Source of the DNA: Mycobacterium sp. 1100029.7
GTDB lineage: Bacteria > Actinomycetota > Actinomycetes > Mycobacteriales > Mycobacteriaceae
Length of the DNA: 64,000 bases
Direction of reading: 5' to 3'
NCBI RefSeq assembly: GCF_001665235.1
Contig: NZ_LZSC01000075.1
Coordinates: forward strand, 1 to 64,000
The notes below the pieces were generated by a model, which searched no databases, was not told the origin of the DNA, and saw nothing but the letters and a program-made list of their open reading frames with translations. Made by a program: the position numbers and the translations under genes. Below are positions 52,008 to 61,661 of the stretch, one piece after another (position 1 is the stretch's first letter; each line of letters starts with the position of its first letter).

Positions 52008-53566
52008 AGTACCGACTCGGCCGGGTGCGAGCGGCAACGCGTCGCCGGCACTCGCCCACCGTGGCCATCATCGGTGCAGGATTCGGGGGCCTGGCTGCCG
52101 CGGTGGCGCTGCGCCGCGTCGGCGTCGACGACCTGGTGATCATCGAGGCCGGCGACGGCGTCGGGGGCACCTGGCGACGCAACACCTATCCGGGCGCCGC
52201 ATGCGATATTCAAAGCCACCTGTACTCGTTCTCCTTCGCGCCCAACAGGTCCTGGACCCGAACTTATGCCAGGCAACCGGAGATCCTGGCCTACCTGGAG
52301 TCGGTGGCCGACGACTTCGATCTACGCCGTCACCTGCGGCTGGATACCACGGTGCATTCCGTCGAATGGAACGCGGACAGTGCGACCTGGGACTGCCGCG
52401 TGGAGCGCGCCGGCCATACCGAGAAGCTGACTGTCGATGTAGTGGTCTGTGCGGCAGGTCTTTTCGGCTCAGTGAAGCGTCCCGAGATTGCGGGGCTGAA
52501 CGACTTCGACGGTCGGGTGCTGCACACCGCGCAGTGGAATCACGACATCACGATGGCAACCCGGAAGGTGGCGGTGATCGGCACCGGCGCCAGCGGTGTA
52601 CAGCTTGTTCCCGAACTGGCAAAGGTCGCCGCGCGGCTGACAGTATTCCAGCGCACCCCGCCATGGATGGTCCCCAAAGACGACCGCCCCTACAGCACAA
52701 GTGAATTAGCGCGATTTCGACGCGATCCGTTGGCGGTGCGGCGGACCCGCTGGCAGATCTGGAAGTTTCAGCACGACAACACCGCGACCTTCGCCGACGA
52801 CCCCGTGGTCACCGCCCGCACCCAGATCGCCACCTCGTTTTTGCAGCGCACTGTTGCCGACGCACGGCTTCGCCAGGATTTGACACCCGACTATCCGTTC
52901 CGCTGCAAGCGAGTACTGCTCGGCGACGACTATTACCGTGCACTGCAGCGCGACCACGTCACCCTCGTCACTGATCCGATCGACCGGATCACGCGGACGG
53001 GGGTAGTAACCACCACCGGCAAGGCGGTCGATGTCGATGTGATCGTGCTAGCCACCGGATTCGAGACGTCCCGCTACCTGGCGGGAATCGACGTGATCGG
53101 TTGCGGGGGACAGCGACTGCACAAACGCTGGGGCGAGGAACCCAGTGCCTATCTGGGTGCGGCCGTGAGCGGATTCCCGAACTTCTTCATGCTGTACGGC
53201 CCCAACACCAACCAGGGCGCAAACTCGATCGTCTACATTCTGGAGGCCGGCGCGCGCCTGGTAGCCAGCGCGGTGACCCGGTTGGCACGCCGCGGCGGCT
53301 ATCTCGACGTGCGTCCGGAGGCGGAAAAGCGCTACAACGACCGGCTTTCGGTCGACCTGGAGCGCACCATCTGGACACAGTGCGACAGTTACTTCCGCTC
53401 TCCCACGGGCCGGATCGTCACCCAGTGGCCCTACACCGAGCTGGAGTACGCTCGCCGGACCTGGCGGCTGCGGCCCCGTGACTGGATACATCGCACCGGT
53501 CGATCCGGCCGCCGCCGCGCGCCCGGGTCCGGCCGCTGGGACCCGATTAAACGATCAATTGGGTGA
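52004..53566 (+). CDS. Second flavin-containing (Baeyer-Villiger-type) monooxygenase
   Basis: This 520-residue class B monooxygenase starts at GTG 52004, overlapping the previous stop (GTGA). It has GAGFGG near residue 24, GTGASG near 190, and the fingerprint FDGRVLHTAQWN (Phe168, Gly170, His174, Trp178). It lacks the N-terminal extension of its neighbour and has a basic C-terminal tail (RTGRSGRRR). Two different Baeyer-Villiger enzymes in one operon may act on successive ketones or on different substrates; which is not known. Confidence 0.87.
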   Translation: MKYRLGRVRAATRRRHSPTVAIIGAGFGGLAAAVALRRVGVDDLVIIEAGDGVGGTWRRNTYPGAACDIQSHLYSFSFAPNRSWTRTYARQPEILAYLESVADDFDLRRHLRLDTTVHSVEWNADSATWDCRVERAGHTEKLTVDVVVCAAGLFGSVKRPEIAGLNDFDGRVLHTAQWNHDITMATRKVAVIGTGASGVQLVPELAKVAARLTVFQRTPPWMVPKDDRPYSTSELARFRRDPLAVRRTRWQIWKFQHDNTATFADDPVVTARTQIATSFLQRTVADARLRQDLTPDYPFRCKRVLLGDDYYRALQRDHVTLVTDPIDRITRTGVVTTTGKAVDVDVIVLATGFETSRYLAGIDVIGCGGQRLHKRWGEEPSAYLGAAVSGFPNFFMLYGPNTNQGANSIVYILEAGARLVASAVTRLARRGGYLDVRPEAEKRYNDRLSVDLERTIWTQCDSYFRSPTGRIVTQWPYTELEYARRTWRLRPRDWIHRTGRSGRRRAPGSGRWDPIKRSIG

Positions 53567-53573
53567 TTATGGG
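53551..53573. promoter_or_regulatory. Second copy of the monooxygenase-operon motif
   Basis: This segment (ACGATCAATTG then TGATTATGGG) repeats the motif at 50158-50180, 18 of 23 bases the same. It overlaps the last codons of the second monooxygenase and lies 122 bases before the sulfate-binding protein gene, which may thus share the regulator. Confidence 0.55.
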
Positions 53574-53652
53574 CGCGCTTTATTAACGTCAGGGTGATTT
53601 TCAACGGTGCTGCCAGCAGGGGAGATCGTTAGCATCGAACATCTGTTGGACG

Positions 53653-53670
53653 CCAGACGAAACGGTCTGG
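53653..53670. promoter_or_regulatory. Inverted repeat before the sulfate-binding protein gene
   Basis: CCAGAC (53653-53658) and GTCTGG (53665-53670) are perfect arms around a six-base spacer, 24 bases before the start at 53695. It is a possible operator for the binding protein-SulP unit. Confidence 0.5.
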
Positions 53671-53694
53671 GTATCAGTTTGAGAGGACGCCGGG

Positions 53695-54771
53695 ATGGTG
53701 GAAACGCGTCCGACGCTGAAGCGTTTCCTTGCGCGCATTCCCTGGCTCAACGTCCTGGGCGTGGTTGCCGTGGTGGTCGCGGCGACCGCACTGGTGATCA
53801 AAAACGTGCCCGACGCGGGGGCCAATCAGATCCTCAACGTCTCCTACGACCCGACGCGCGAGTTGTACACCGCGATCGACAAGGCCTTCATTCCGCAGTA
53901 CCAAACCCACACTGGAATCACGGTGCAGGTCAAGGAGTCTCACGGCGGCTCCGGACGTCAGCTGCGCAGCGTTCTCGACGGCACCCAGAAGGCCAGCGTG
54001 GTGTCGCTGGCACTGATCAGCGATATCGAGGCATTGAGCAAGCGGGGCTTGGTCGCCGCGAATTGGCGCCAGCGTCTCCCGCACAATTCAGTCCCCTACA
54101 CCTCGACCATCGTGTTCGTAGTCCGCAAAGGCAATCCCAAAGACATTCATGACTGGCCCGACCTCATTCGCCCCAGCGTGTCCGTGGTGTCACCCAATCC
54201 GCGAACATCAGGCAACGGTCAACTCAGCGTGCTCGCCGCTTGGGGTTCGGTGACCACCCGCGGCGGCAACCCCACCCAGGCCGGCACCTATGTGAAGACG
54301 CTGTTGCAGCATGTCGCGGTCTCCGACGCCGGCGCGCGCGGTGCCGGTGACAGCTTCGCCGTGTCCAGGGTCGGCGACGTGCAGCTGACGTGGGAGAACG
54401 AGGCGCTACGTGAGGTTGCCGCCAACTCCGACGAACTGGAAGTCGTCTATCCGCCGGTCAGCATTCTGGCCGAGCCGGCCGTCGCCTGGGTCGACGCGAA
54501 CCTGACCGATCCCAAGACCGCCACCTATGCCAAGGCCTACCTGGAGTACCTGTTCACCGATGCCGCACAAGAGCTGGTCGCCCAATACGGCTATCGACCG
54601 TTCAAGGCCGACATCCTGGCCAAACACGCCGATCGGCTGCCGCCGCTGACGCTGTTCCCGATCAGCGCCATCGCCAAGGACTGGAGCGACGCACGCGAGC
54701 AGTTCTTCGGCACCAACGGAATTCTCGACACGATCACGGCGCCGCCACCCGGGGCGGCGGCGGGCACCTAG
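53695..54771 (+). CDS. Sulfate-type solute-binding protein with N-terminal anchor
   Basis: This 358-residue protein belongs to the sulfate/thiosulfate-binding family ([12 protein letters not shown] near 45, [14 protein letters not shown], and a C-terminal domain with [16 protein letters not shown]). In place of a lipobox it has an uncleaved-looking membrane segment at about 18-36, so it is probably tethered by that helix. No ABC permease or ATPase genes follow; instead the next gene, 17 bases on, codes a SulP permease. Pairing of a binding protein with SulP is unusual. Confidence 0.84.
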   Translation: MVETRPTLKRFLARIPWLNVLGVVAVVVAATALVIKNVPDAGANQILNVSYDPTRELYTAIDKAFIPQYQTHTGITVQVKESHGGSGRQLRSVLDGTQKASVVSLALISDIEALSKRGLVAANWRQRLPHNSVPYTSTIVFVVRKGNPKDIHDWPDLIRPSVSVVSPNPRTSGNGQLSVLAAWGSVTTRGGNPTQAGTYVKTLLQHVAVSDAGARGAGDSFAVSRVGDVQLTWENEALREVAANSDELEVVYPPVSILAEPAVAWVDANLTDPKTATYAKAYLEYLFTDAAQELVAQYGYRPFKADILAKHADRLPPLTLFPISAIAKDWSDAREQFFGTNGILDTITAPPPGAAAGT

Positions 54772-54788
54772 CGAAAGACGTAGCAGCG

Positions 54789-56564
54789 GTGGGTCTAGCT
54801 CTCAATTACGACCTGGTCAAGGGCCGGCATGATGTAATCGCCGGTCTGACCGTTGCCGCCATTTCGTTTCCGCAGGCAATGGCCTACGCACTGATCGCCG
54901 GGGTGGACCCGAGATTCGGCGTTTATTCGGCGATCGTCGTGACCATCGTCGCCTCGATCTTCGGGTCGTCCTCCCATCTGATCAACGGCCCGACGAGCGC
55001 CATCTCGCTGCTGGTTTTCACGGCGCTGGCATTCATCGACTCGGAGAATTCCAAGGAGCTCTTCGAGGGACTCTTCCTGCTGGCCGTGCTGGTTGGCGCC
55101 GTCCAGATCGTGATCAGTCTGTTCAAGCTGGGGAACCTGACGCGCTATATCTCCGAATCGGTCATCGTCGGCTTCATGGCTGCCGCGGCGTTTCTGCTCG
55201 CGATCGGACAGCTGGGCAATGCGCTTGGTGTCCACGACAAAGGCACCGGGCACATGCAGGTTCTGCGCCGCGTCTGGCTGACCCTGTTCCATGGCGACGC
55301 GATCAACTACCGGGCGCTCGCGCTCAGTGCCGGGGCGGTGATCCTGGCCGTGTTGTTGCGAAAGTTGGTGCAACGCTTCGGGTTGCCGCAGATCGACATG
55401 CTCGCGGTGCTGATCGTCACGGCGCTGGTGGCGTACCTCGCCGGCTGGTCGATACCTGGAGCAAACGGGCACGCCGCGGTGTCGGTGGCCGCAAAGGTTC
55501 CCCGGAGTCTGCCCACCGCGCATGTGCCTGAGGTCCACACCGAATGGCTGCCGCACCTGTCGACGGGTGCACTGGCCATTGCCTTCGTCGGCATCATCGA
55601 GGCCCTGTCGATCGCCAAGGCCATTGCGTATCAGACGCAGCAAAAAATCGACTACAACCGGCAGATCATGGCCGAGGGTCTGGCCAACCTCACCGGGGGT
55701 TTCTTCCAGTGCTTGCCCGGTTCGGGTTCGCTGTCGCGCTCGGCGATCAACTTCCAGTCCGGTGCGGCGACGCGGTTCTCCGGAATCGTCTCGGCCGCAA
55801 CGGTCGCCGCGGCACTTCTACTGTTCGCACCGCTGCTGCGCTACGTTCCGCAGGCGGCGCTGGCCGGCCTACTGCTCGTGACCGCCGCACGGCTGGTCGA
55901 TTTCAAACGGTTGATCTATACCCTCAAAGCCTCCCGCTATGACGCGGGTCTGGTCGTCATCACCGCCTTCACCGGGGTGGCAATCGATCTCGACAAGTCG
56001 GTGCTGCTCGGTGTGATCCTGTCCATAGTGTTATTCGTGCCGCGTGCCGCCAAGCTCAAGGCCAAGGAGCTCGTCGTCACGCCCGAACGTGTGGTCCGCG
56101 AACGTCTTCCGAGTGACTCGACCGATCCCTCGATCGTCATCTACGACCTCGAAGGTGAGTTGTTCTTCGGTGCCGCACCGGAGCTGGACCGCTACCTGCA
56201 GGACCTCAGCAAGCGGATCGCCGATGACGACATCAAGTTCGTGGTGTTGCGGCTCAAGCGCGTTCGCAACCCCGATGTGGTCTGCATCGAGCGCATCGAG
56301 CACTTCCTCCGTGAGGAGACCGCCCGCGGCGTCACCGTGCTGCTGGCCGGGGTGCGAGCCGACGCGCTGCACGTCCTGAACAATGTGGGCTTCGAAAGTT
56401 GGTTCACCCCGGAGCATGTCTTCCCCGAGGAAGACGAGGAGTACTCAGCGACGCTGCGTGCGGTGCGCTATGCCCACAACAAACTGGCCGAGCGCAATCT
56501 CAAGCCGCCGTTCACCGGGGCGCCCGAATTGGCCCCACACAACGATCTGTACTACCTGGTCTAA
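54789..56564 (+). CDS. SulP-family transporter with STAS domain
   Basis: This 591-residue SulP protein starts at GTG 54789. It has the family opening (ISFPQAMAYALIAGVDPRFGVYSA), SSHLINGPTSAISLLV, and NLTGGFFQCLPGSGSLSRSAINFQSGA. Residues ~440-560 form a full cytoplasmic STAS domain (IVIYDLEGELFFGAAPELDRYL). It is co-transcribed with the sulfate-binding protein, which favours sulfate as substrate. It overlaps the convergent SDR gene by four bases. It differs from the SulP protein at 4002 in having the complete STAS domain. Confidence 0.87.
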   Translation: MGLALNYDLVKGRHDVIAGLTVAAISFPQAMAYALIAGVDPRFGVYSAIVVTIVASIFGSSSHLINGPTSAISLLVFTALAFIDSENSKELFEGLFLLAVLVGAVQIVISLFKLGNLTRYISESVIVGFMAAAAFLLAIGQLGNALGVHDKGTGHMQVLRRVWLTLFHGDAINYRALALSAGAVILAVLLRKLVQRFGLPQIDMLAVLIVTALVAYLAGWSIPGANGHAAVSVAAKVPRSLPTAHVPEVHTEWLPHLSTGALAIAFVGIIEALSIAKAIAYQTQQKIDYNRQIMAEGLANLTGGFFQCLPGSGSLSRSAINFQSGAATRFSGIVSAATVAAALLLFAPLLRYVPQAALAGLLLVTAARLVDFKRLIYTLKASRYDAGLVVITAFTGVAIDLDKSVLLGVILSIVLFVPRAAKLKAKELVVTPERVVRERLPSDSTDPSIVIYDLEGELFFGAAPELDRYLQDLSKRIADDDIKFVVLRLKRVRNPDVVCIERIEHFLREETARGVTVLLAGVRADALHVLNNVGFESWFTPEHVFPEEDEEYSATLRAVRYAHNKLAERNLKPPFTGAPELAPHNDLYYLV

Positions 56565-57394
56565 CCGGCGCCGACCCGAGCGCGTTCGGTCATCGAGGCG
56601 ATCACGCCGCCGTCGTTGAGGATGTCGGTGCCGGTGAGGTATCCCGCTTTATCGCTGGCGCAGAAGGCGAGCAGTTCGGCCATCTCCTCCGGCTTGCCCC
56701 ACCGTGGGACCGCGGCGTCGGCCACCATCGCGCCGGCACCGGCCTGCTCTTCGAGCCGGCCCATCTCGGTGTCGATCGAGCCCGGAGAGACCGAGACGAT
56801 GCGCAGGCCGCGGGCGTTGAACCGCTCGGCCTGCGACTGGCTGTACCACTTCACGAAGGTCTTGCTCAGCGCGTAGGCCAAGCCGGATCGCGCGTCCTGG
56901 GGCGCGAGCTCGCACGCCGTCATCATGGCGTCCATGAAGGCATCGACATCCTGCAATGCCAGCGGAAACTGTTGTGTCGGAATGACTTCCGCAGGCAACA
57001 GATGGGCCGCCATCGACGCCACGTTGACGATCACCGCGCCTTGGGCGGCGGTCATATAGAACGCCTCGTCGACGTTGATGGTGCCGACGGCATTGGTCCG
57101 CATCACGTAGTCGGCGGGACCCATACTCGGGCTTACCCCGGCCGTGTGAATCACCGAGACGAGTGTTCCGAGGTCGTCGGCGGTCTGGAGCAGGTCTGCG
57201 ACGGCCTGGCGGGCGGTGACATCGCAGTTGACCGCCGTGGCGGTGATCCCGAGGCCCTGCAGGGTGCGGGCCGCGGCGGTCAATCGGTCCTCGCGGACGT
57301 CGCAAAGGACCACGGTGTGGTCGCGCCCGACGATCTTGGCCGTGGCCAAACCCATGCCACCCGCGCCGCCCGTGATCACCGACACTCGATTCAT
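56561..57394 (-). CDS. Short-chain dehydrogenase/reductase
   Basis: This 277-residue SDR has the cofactor motif TGGAGGMG (residues 8-15) with Asp in LCDVRED, suggesting NAD. Catalytic residues are Ser in NVASMAAH and Tyr-x3-Lys in YALSK. An insertion of about 30 residues between the catalytic Ser and Tyr (VIPTQQFPLALQDVDAFMDA) is longer than usual and could shape the pocket. The C-terminus has YLTGTDILNDGG. It stands alone between the SulP and methyltransferase genes. Confidence 0.84.
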   Translation of the reverse strand: MNRVSVITGGAGGMGLATAKIVGRDHTVVLCDVREDRLTAAARTLQGLGITATAVNCDVTARQAVADLLQTADDLGTLVSVIHTAGVSPSMGPADYVMRTNAVGTINVDEAFYMTAAQGAVIVNVASMAAHLLPAEVIPTQQFPLALQDVDAFMDAMMTACELAPQDARSGLAYALSKTFVKWYSQSQAERFNARGLRIVSVSPGSIDTEMGRLEEQAGAGAMVADAAVPRWGKPEEMAELLAFCASDKAGYLTGTDILNDGGVIASMTERARVGAG

Positions 57395-57437
57395 ACCTGG
57401 ACGGTATACGCAGCACGATTACGGGCGGACGCGACGT

Positions 57438-58367
57438 CTACATATCGCGGTCGGCAGTCACCATGCCGCGTCGACCGCCACCGTCGGGGCGGGTGGCCTG
57501 GTGAATGCGCAACAGCGCTCCCTTGTGCGGAAGGTCTAGCGCGGTCGGCACTGGTCGGCCGATGGCCCCGAAGAGGCTGACGAGGTCGGTGCTGCCTGCG
57601 GTCCAGCCATGCTCGGCCAGATATGGTGCCGGATCGTCGGCCGGTCGGCTGGGACCGAAGGGTTGCAGCTGAAGGCGCGAGTCGTAGCGGCGGAGTTGGT
57701 CGACGAGTCCGTTGAGGCTCTCGGCGAGATCATCGAATCCCGGACTGTCGAAGTAATCCGCCGCCAGCCAGCTTCCTGGCGAGCTCAGTGCACTAATCGA
57801 ATCGCATATTTCGTTGTCCGGCGCTGCCAGCACCCCTTCGGCGATCCACACCGTGGGCTGTGTTTCGTCGAAGCCTGCCTTGATCAGCACCGATCGCCAG
57901 TCCGCGTTCGGATCAACTCCGATGCAGCGATGCCGTGCGGTAGAGCGGACGCCACAATTTTGTAGGAAAGTCTGCTTCCAATCCATGACGGCCAGTCGGT
58001 CAACTTCGTAGAGTGACATCGAGCTCGGCCAGTTCAAACGATAAGCGCGGCAATCCAATCCCGAGCCCAGGGTCACCGCCTGCCGGATTCCTGCCCGGCA
58101 AGCGGCAAGGCCGAAATCGTCGAAAGTCCTCGCGCGGATGGCGAAAAGCGGCGGACACCACCCGTATCCGATCTCGTCGAAATCGGTTGTGCCATCAACA
58201 ATTCGTGTGAACAGCTCATGTCCGATCCCGCGAACGATCACTTCGGCAAACGGATCACTGAGAACCGGCTCGGGTGCGCGGCTGGCCACGGCGTGCGCGG
58301 CCGCCACAAGCGGGGCCGTAACCCCAGACCTGGGCCGAGGCTCACGACGACGCTCGCTTACGCGCAC
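57438..58367 (-). CDS. Tcmp/LCM-type SAM-dependent methyltransferase
   Basis: This 309-residue protein belongs to the leucine carboxyl methyltransferase/TcmP-like group that is expanded in mycobacteria. Marks are AVTLGSGLDCRAYRLNWP (SAM site), LYEVDRLAVMDWKQ and VWIAEGVLAAPDN. The GTG start is uncertain because the frame is open further upstream. It follows the MbtD-like gene on the same strand by 134 bases. Similar genes accompany polyketide loci, so a tailoring role is possible. Confidence 0.8.
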   Translation of the reverse strand: MRVSERRREPRPRSGVTAPLVAAAHAVASRAPEPVLSDPFAEVIVRGIGHELFTRIVDGTTDFDEIGYGWCPPLFAIRARTFDDFGLAACRAGIRQAVTLGSGLDCRAYRLNWPSSMSLYEVDRLAVMDWKQTFLQNCGVRSTARHRCIGVDPNADWRSVLIKAGFDETQPTVWIAEGVLAAPDNEICDSISALSSPGSWLAADYFDSPGFDDLAESLNGLVDQLRRYDSRLQLQPFGPSRPADDPAPYLAEHGWTAGSTDLVSLFGAIGRPVPTALDLPHKGALLRIHQATRPDGGGRRGMVTADRDM

Positions 58368-58501
58368 CGCCGGGGCGTGGCCGGCACCTTCAGTGCCGAT
58401 TCGTACCGGCGAGTAAACGTCAGCTTCAATCGTAGTGCCCGTCTTTCGGCTGCCCGGGCCCCCTGGACAGCTTGTCGCTCACGGCGTGACTCCGCGTCCC
58501 T

Positions 58502-61500
58502 TCAGGATCTCGTCATCGACGGTCCGCGGCTAGGACTGAATTCCTGCGACGTAGGAGCTTGCGCCTTCGAGAAAGCGCTGTCGACTGCTTCCAGCTGCGA
58601 CAGCACGTCTGCAATCGAAGCACCGCCGAGAAGATCGGAAACAAGCAACTCGTACGCGAATTCCATTTTGATACGACGTCGAAAGTCCAGTGCCTGCAAC
58701 GAGTCCAAACCGATTGCCACCAACGGGACGGCTACGTCAATCGTGTCGATGTCGTGGACACCAATGCTCTCGCCGAGGAGTTTGCTCACCCTGTGCGTAA
58801 GGTTGGTGTCCGCTGCCGCTGGCGCGGGTTGTATCGCGGGCGAGGATAGCTGAGAAAGTAGCGGACCGTAGCCGTATGGCTCCAGCATCACCCGGGTTCG
58901 CTCGAGATCGAAGGCCATCACGATGGCATTCTCACGAAGGGGGGACAGTCCGACCGCCAGCGCGTCGGCGGGGGACATGGGGATGATACCGATGGCGGCC
59001 AGCTGCGCGATGCTGGCAGCATCGAGATCGAAGTGCACATTCCACTGGCCCCATTGCACGGAAACGCAATCCAGACCGTCGGCGCGGAGGCGGTGCGCCA
59101 TGGCGTCCAGCATGCGGTTGGTCGCCGCATAGACAATCTGCCCGCGACCGCCGATCGTTGCCGCGACCGAGGAGCAGAGCAGTACACGGCAGGTGCGTGA
59201 CCGAGGAAATGTTTGCAGCACCTGTGTGATTCCGACGACCTTCGCTCGTAGTGCGCGGTCGAGCTGTTCGGTAGTGACACCGGCCAGATCGACCGCCGAA
59301 TAGTCCACGGCGGCATGAATAATGAGATCTGCCGGAATGTCGCGATGCTCGTCGGCCAGTCCGGATACCGCCGCATGATCACCGACGTCACATTGAACGA
59401 CCCGGATCTGGGTGTGGCTAGGGCAGGTCGAGCCGATCTGGCGCAGTCGGTCCGCGACTCTAGCCGTGACACCCGATCTGCTTACCAATGTGATCCGGCG
59501 CGCGCCGCGGCGTGCGAAGTGTTCGCAGAATTCCAGCCCGAGGTTGCCGGTGCCTCCGATGATGAGTACATGGTCGAGCGGACCGCCGTGGGAGTCGACG
59601 ACGGGGATATCGCAGCGCACCAGTCGCTTTGCATAGAAGCCGCCGTCCCGCATCGCCAGTTCCGGCTCGCCGTCGGTATGCAGCGCCGCGACAATGGCGT
59701 TGGCGGATTCCGGAATGGTCGTCTCGGCAGGCAAATCCAGATGCCTGAATCGGATGCCAGGATTTTCGGCGCCGATGCTGCGGAACCCGGCAGTCAAGGC
59801 CGCGTGCAACAGGTTTGGTGGTGCATCATCGGTGAGCACCGACTCGCCGCCCGTCGTCACCAGCCAGCAGTCGGTAACTGTCTCGGCAATGGGTGCCCTC
59901 CAGGCGCGTCCCGAGAAGAACGACGCGATTTCGGAGGCGGCATCATCGTGCTCAACTGGCGATGGTGGGAGCTGGATGACCAGTGTGTCGAAATGGCCTA
60001 TTGCTGAGTGGTTTTCGGGCTCGACCTGATGTGCTATGGCACCGGCATCCGCAGCTGTGGCACGCAGTGTGGCGATCAGTTCTGGCTGGGCGTGGGTGTG
60101 GTCGATAAGCCCAATGGCCCGCGGTGATACGAGTGGGCGGTGCGACAGCCGGATCCACTGCTCGACGAGAAGTTGGACCGGCGCGATTTGCGACGCCGCG
60201 TCACGGGTCGGCTCCGCCGTGGCGGCCACGGATTCGTCCGGGGGTATGTGGTGGTCCTGCGGGTAAATACCCCCGTCGGCGGGCAGCCACAGCCGGACCT
60301 CGGTCATGCGGGTGTTGGGGAAGTCGAGAAGGGGAAGTGCGGGAGGGCTGTCATCCTTGCTGCCTAAACTCGCCCAGGGATAGTTTGCGTCATGGACCGC
60401 GAGCACTGCGACGCTGCGGGCGAACTGCCGCAAATCGGTCGCCTCTCGATGCGACGTGCCGACCACCAACGCCGTGCGTTCGTCTCCGGTTGCAGCGATG
60501 TTCTCGTGCATAGCCAGTTGCAGCGTCGGGTGTTCGGCGAGCTCCACAAAGGTATCGACGTCGAGGGCTGTCGCGGCCGCCATCGCCTTGTCGAATCGAA
60601 CGATGTTGCGCAGGTTCCAAACCCAATACTGCGCGACTGATGGGTTCGGCGTGATGGCGCCGCCGAGTGCGGACCCGAGGCACTCGGTATCGGTGGCGAG
60701 AAATCTCAGATTCCGCAGGTGCCGTTGCATGGTCATGCGCAGTTCGTCACCGACGCCGTCGATCAGACTCGTGTGAGCAGGGAACCGGACGTCAATGATT
60801 CGCGCGAAGATACCCCGCTCGGTGCAGGTGTCCACAATTTCCCGGATCGTCGCGCGGGCGCCTGAAATCCCCAGCAGGCTAGGTGAATTCACTACCGATA
60901 GCTGCGCCCAGCCGTCGCACCGTGCCAGCAGATCCTCGCAGGTGTCACGGTCGGTAGCGACGGCTGCCATCGCATAGTCGCCGGACGTGAACTTGTCGGC
61001 AGCCCGTGCACGTATCGCAACGATGGTTACGGCGTCCTCCAGCGTGATGGCACCGGATACGTATGCCGCAGCGATCTCTCCCAGACTGTGCCCGACAGTC
61101 ACGCTCGGCGCGAACCCGAACGATCGCCATGCCGCGGCCAGCCCCGCCATTTGAGTGAACAACGCCGGCTGGACAGTGCTCGCGCTCGCTTCGGGGGAAA
61201 CGCTCTCACCGAGAAGGTAGCTCAGCGGTGAGCGGTCGATGTGTCCTTCGAAGGCGCGGGAGCAGCGATCGACTTCCACCCGGAAAGCGGGGACCGTTTC
61301 ATAGAACAGTCGCCCCATTCCGGGTCGCTGCGCTCCTTGCCCGGGACAAACGTAGGCAAGGCGACGGGCGGCGGCGGGTGTGTTGTTGCGGACCAGCGAG
61401 GGATGGTCGGATCCGTCGACAACCGTCCGCAGGGCGGTCTGAAGTTCGTCGCGATTGGCGACCATGGCCAGGGCACGGTATCGCCGGGCGGGCCGCGTCC

Positions 61501-61657
61501 GAAACAGCATCCCGGCGATGCCTTGGGGTCCGACCTCGGGATGGCTTGCGGCATAGGACAACAGGGCGACGGCCTCTTCAACCAATAGCTTCTGATTGTC
61601 CGCGGTCAACAAGACCGGAATGGTCCCATCCGGGAGCTGATACGAAGAAATCGTCAC
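58502..61657 (-). CDS. mbtD: MbtD-like polyketide synthase module part (AT-KR-ACP)
   Basis: This 1051-residue protein lacks its own ketosynthase and has, in order, an acyltransferase (about 100-390, Ser191 in GHSLGE), a non-catalytic linker and KR structural region (about 470-690), a ketoreductase (cofactor motif GGTGNLG near 700, Ser in LCSSVAA and Tyr-x3-Asn in YAATN) and an acyl carrier domain (Ser986 in GLDSL). The layout and AT sequence match mycobactin MbtD, which works with MbtC to add the hydroxybutyrate-like unit of mycobactin. GTG 61657 is chosen, four bases after the MbtC stop. In known clusters mbtE follows; here it does not. Confidence 0.83.
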   Translation of the reverse strand: MTISSYQLPDGTIPVLLTADNQKLLVEEAVALLSYAASHPEVGPQGIAGMLFRTRPARRYRALAMVANRDELQTALRTVVDGSDHPSLVRNNTPAAARRLAYVCPGQGAQRPGMGRLFYETVPAFRVEVDRCSRAFEGHIDRSPLSYLLGESVSPEASASTVQPALFTQMAGLAAAWRSFGFAPSVTVGHSLGEIAAAYVSGAITLEDAVTIVAIRARAADKFTSGDYAMAAVATDRDTCEDLLARCDGWAQLSVVNSPSLLGISGARATIREIVDTCTERGIFARIIDVRFPAHTSLIDGVGDELRMTMQRHLRNLRFLATDTECLGSALGGAITPNPSVAQYWVWNLRNIVRFDKAMAAATALDVDTFVELAEHPTLQLAMHENIAATGDERTALVVGTSHREATDLRQFARSVAVLAVHDANYPWASLGSKDDSPPALPLLDFPNTRMTEVRLWLPADGGIYPQDHHIPPDESVAATAEPTRDAASQIAPVQLLVEQWIRLSHRPLVSPRAIGLIDHTHAQPELIATLRATAADAGAIAHQVEPENHSAIGHFDTLVIQLPPSPVEHDDAASEIASFFSGRAWRAPIAETVTDCWLVTTGGESVLTDDAPPNLLHAALTAGFRSIGAENPGIRFRHLDLPAETTIPESANAIVAALHTDGEPELAMRDGGFYAKRLVRCDIPVVDSHGGPLDHVLIIGGTGNLGLEFCEHFARRGARRITLVSRSGVTARVADRLRQIGSTCPSHTQIRVVQCDVGDHAAVSGLADEHRDIPADLIIHAAVDYSAVDLAGVTTEQLDRALRAKVVGITQVLQTFPRSRTCRVLLCSSVAATIGGRGQIVYAATNRMLDAMAHRLRADGLDCVSVQWGQWNVHFDLDAASIAQLAAIGIIPMSPADALAVGLSPLRENAIVMAFDLERTRVMLEPYGYGPLLSQLSSPAIQPAPAAADTNLTHRVSKLLGESIGVHDIDTIDVAVPLVAIGLDSLQALDFRRRIKMEFAYELLVSDLLGGASIADVLSQLEAVDSAFSKAQAPTSQEFSPSRGPSMTRS

Positions 61658-61661
61658 TTGC

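Noticed and set aside
50678-53566. A 962-residue fused monooxygenase
   Set aside because: The first 440 residues are an out-of-frame, arginine-rich reading of the first monooxygenase; the second gene starts at GTG 52004.
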